A stretch of 64,000 bases of DNA from NCBI RefSeq assembly GCF_949987535.1, contig NC_080069.1:46923269-46987268 (forward strand). Reading direction: 5' to 3'. The stretch is from Balaenoptera acutorostrata. Its lineage: Eukaryota; Chordata; Mammalia; Artiodactyla; Balaenopteridae. Of this stretch, positions 61,793-64,000 are shown piece after piece. The notes under the pieces are model-generated. The model ran no database searches and was not told the DNA's origin. It was given only the letters and a program-made list of their open reading frames with translations. How positions within the stretch are numbered: the stretch's first letter is position 1; the number at the start of each line of letters is the position of its first letter. The position numbers and the translations under genes were made by a program.

Positions 61793-63905
61793 CTCTTTCT
61801 GTCCCCCAAAGATTTTTATTCTTTTCATATACAGAATATACTCAATCTATCACAATATTATGAAAAGTCTCAACCCATTACAGCATCAACTCAAGTTCAA
61901 AATCTCATCTAAATCTAATTAGCCAAAAGTCTAAAATCTCATCATCTAAATTAGATATGGGTAATATTCTGGTAATAATCCCTACTGGGGCATCCTGTTC
62001 ATCTATGAAGTTATGGATCTTAAGAACCAGTTATCTGTTCCTAAAATAATATGGTGAGACAAGGCATAGGATAACAGTTATAGAAATTCTGGTTCAAGAT
62101 AGTCAAAAATAGAAGGAAAAAGAGTTACTGGACCCAAGCAATTTCAAAATTGAGCTAGGAAAACTCCATTAGGTTTTTTTTATAATAACTTCTTTTTTAA
62201 ACATCTTTATTGGAGTATAATTTCTTTACAATGGTGTGTTAGTTTCTGTTGTATAACAAAGTGAATCAGCTATACATATACATATAACCCCATATTTCCT
62301 CCCTCTTGCATCTCCATCCCACCCACCCTATCCCACACCTCTAGGTGGACACAAAGCACTGAGCTGATCTCCCTGTGCTATGCAGCTGCTTCCCACTAGC
62401 TATCTATTTTACATTTGGTAGTGTATATATGTCCATGCCACTCTTTCACTTTGTCCCAGCTTACCTTTCCTCCTCCCTGTGTCCTCAAGTCCATTCTCTA
62501 CATCTGCATCTTTATTTCTGTCCTGCCCCAAAGAGTCATGTACCACAATGTTCATTGCAGCACTATTTACAATTGCCAGGACATGGAACCAACCCAAGTG
62601 TCCATCATCGGATGAATGGATAAAGATGTGGCACATATATACAATGGAATATTACTCAGCCATAAAAAGAAACGAAACTGAGTTATTTGTAGTGAAGTGG
62701 ATGGACCTAGAGTCTGTCATACAGAGTGAAGTAAGTCAGAGAGAGAAAAACAAATACCATATGCTAACACATATATATGAAATCCATTAGATTTTAAGTG
62801 CTGGGATTAATCCTATGTGGCTCGTTATTTGGGCTCTTGGCTCTGCCCTCCTAGGCATCCTCCATTTTTCATAAATGGTAGTACATGTTTTGTAGCTGGG
62901 TAGTTTTATCAGCCTATTTCCTGCCTGTAGAAATTTATGGTTCTACCAGCCTTCTTTAATTTTGTACTCCATCCCTTTCACTCCCAGCTACCAGTGTTTC
63001 TGCTGGCTAATTCTGGAGACTCGTGCTTTTTTTGTTTTTTGGGGGATGACTGAAGGATAGTGCCCTAAAAGCTTCCTAAATGTTCTCTAGTTATATTAAA
63101 GCGATCTGTGAGATGAACTTTAATCTCCTCAAAGAGCCATTTGTGTGAATGAACATTATAACCTTTTGATTTTTCTGAGGTATTAGCAAAAAATGGCAGA
63201 GCCTCATGCTTGTCTTTTTCCTCTAGGTCATGATTTCCAGGCAGCAAATCTCTTTAGTACTTTTTATTCTACAATCTGAATAGGCTTAGAATTTCCAAAA
63301 TCATCCAATACTGGCATGGTTTTTTGTATGTTTTTTTGTTTGTTTTTCTTTTTTGTTATTTTAATTGTTCTTCCTCAGTTAATCCCCTTCCACTAATATT
63401 TTACTATAAGCAGCAAGAATAAACCAGGCTGCATCTTCAACACTCTGCTTAGAAATATCCTCTAACTGTGCATTTAACTAATGCACAACTTCATCATTTA
63501 CCAGTTCTGCTCTCCACATAACTGAAGGATACAGTTCTGCTAAGCATTCTGCCGCTATGCAGCAAAGATGTTCTTTCCTCTAGTTTCCAATGACATGTTC
63601 CTCATTTCCTTCTCAGCCTTCAGCAGCTGTTCCATTAACATCCATCTTTTTCTTAACAGTCTGTTCACAATGATTTTGGATCCTGTAAGATGATTTATGT
63701 TTTCTCAGTTCTGCTCCTCACTTCTTTCTGAGTCCTCATTAAGAATAGTTCCCATCAATATTTCTACTAACAGTTTCTTCAAAGAAATCTAGCCTTTTTC
63801 TATCATTCTCTACAAAATTCTTCCAGTCTCTCCCTATTGTGCAATTCCAAATACATTTTCACATTTTTAGATATTTGTTATAGCAGCAGCTCACCCCTGG
63901 TACCA
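61793..63905 (-). mobile_element. MaLR internal region with primer-binding site
   Basis: Sequence between the two like-oriented LTRs. The last part, 63840-63905, has the characteristic MaLR leader reversed ('gatatttgttatagcagcag', then 'ctcacccctggtaccaa'). The tggtaccaggggtgag reading at 63888-63903 on the minus strand is the expected position and pattern of a tRNA-Leu-type primer-binding site. No gag or pol frame survives; the small minus-strand frame at 63065-63247 is not assignable. A twin-primed L1 interrupts it at 62165-62795. Confidence 0.75.
62165..62795 (-). mobile_element. Twin-primed (5'-inverted) short L1 in MaLR
   Basis: Left part 62178-62528 is L1 3' end on the minus strand (T-rich start, 'cttcccactagctatctat', 'tctacatctgcatctttat'); right part 62530-62782 is the ORF2 C-terminal region on the plus strand (frame 62479-62790, YTMEYYSAIKRNE). 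Both lie between tccattaggtttt (62165-62177) and tccattagatttt (62783-62795), a 13-bp duplication with one mismatch. Same 3' UTR type as the outer L1 at 32400-32766. Confidence 0.93.
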
Positions 63906-64000
63906 AATATATATTAGTTTATTACTGCTGCTGTAACAAATTGTCCAAAAAAAGTAGCTTAAACAATGCAAATTTATTATCTTATAGATCTGTAGGTTAG
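63906..64000 (-). mobile_element. MaLR (MLT1-type) 5' LTR, cut by window end
   Basis: 'aacaatgcaaatttattatc' and 'ttatagatctgtaggt' repeat the left end of the LTR at 61296 in the same orientation. Only the first 95 bp are inside the window. Confidence 0.8.

Overview
This window is mammalian nuclear DNA without any recognisable host gene: an AT-rich gene desert built largely of interspersed repeats. The organism is best placed among cetartiodactyls, most likely a cetacean (or hippopotamus). It carries tRNA-derived CHR-type SINEs with the typical 'gggcttccctggtgg' head, cetartiodactyl-type LINE-1 untranslated regions and older pan-mammalian repeats (MIR, MER5A, L2-like, HAL1-like, MLT1). I see no ruminant BovB and no pig PRE1 SINE. 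This placement is inferred from repeat content and remembered consensus sequences; no search was run.

Layout. 1-1036 is unassigned sequence. 1037-5545 is a near-complete minus-strand L1 with a 3' deletion. 5546-13060 is mostly old single-copy DNA with MIR copies, one L1 3' end (8964-9996) and simple repeats. 13061-17770 is a cluster of old L1M fragments in mixed orientation. 17881-23020 is unassigned. 23021-40312 is a 17-kb nest of L1s: an old minus-strand fragment, a plus-strand 'outer' L1 (24599-32766) split by a plus-strand 'inner' L1 (27096-31381) and by a SINE, then a long old minus-strand L1 (32767-40312). That last L1 itself holds a Tigger-like miniature DNA transposon, a SINE and a 5'-truncated L1. 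40313-46634 is mostly unassigned, with a MER5A. 46652-52465 is an essentially full-length minus-strand L1 between long target-site duplications. 52643-61295 has a truncated SINE just upstream, an L1M 3' end, an old L1-type 3' region, MIRs and a HAL1-like relic. 61296-64000 is an ERVL-MaLR (MLT1-type) element on the minus strand, with both LTRs (one cut by the window edge) and a twin-primed L1 inside it.

Every long open frame I could assign is a piece of L1 ORF1 or ORF2, and all are broken by stops or frameshifts; no element looks able to move. The most informative signals are historical. Two separate L1s share a replacement of the catalytic QETH motif of the endonuclease by QKSQ. A 301-bp stretch is almost identical between the outer and inner nested L1s although their flanks differ by roughly 10%. 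There is a clear 5' inversion (twin priming). The same L1 position has become a long microsatellite in two copies. I found no convincing new functional system, no RNA gene and no CRISPR array.
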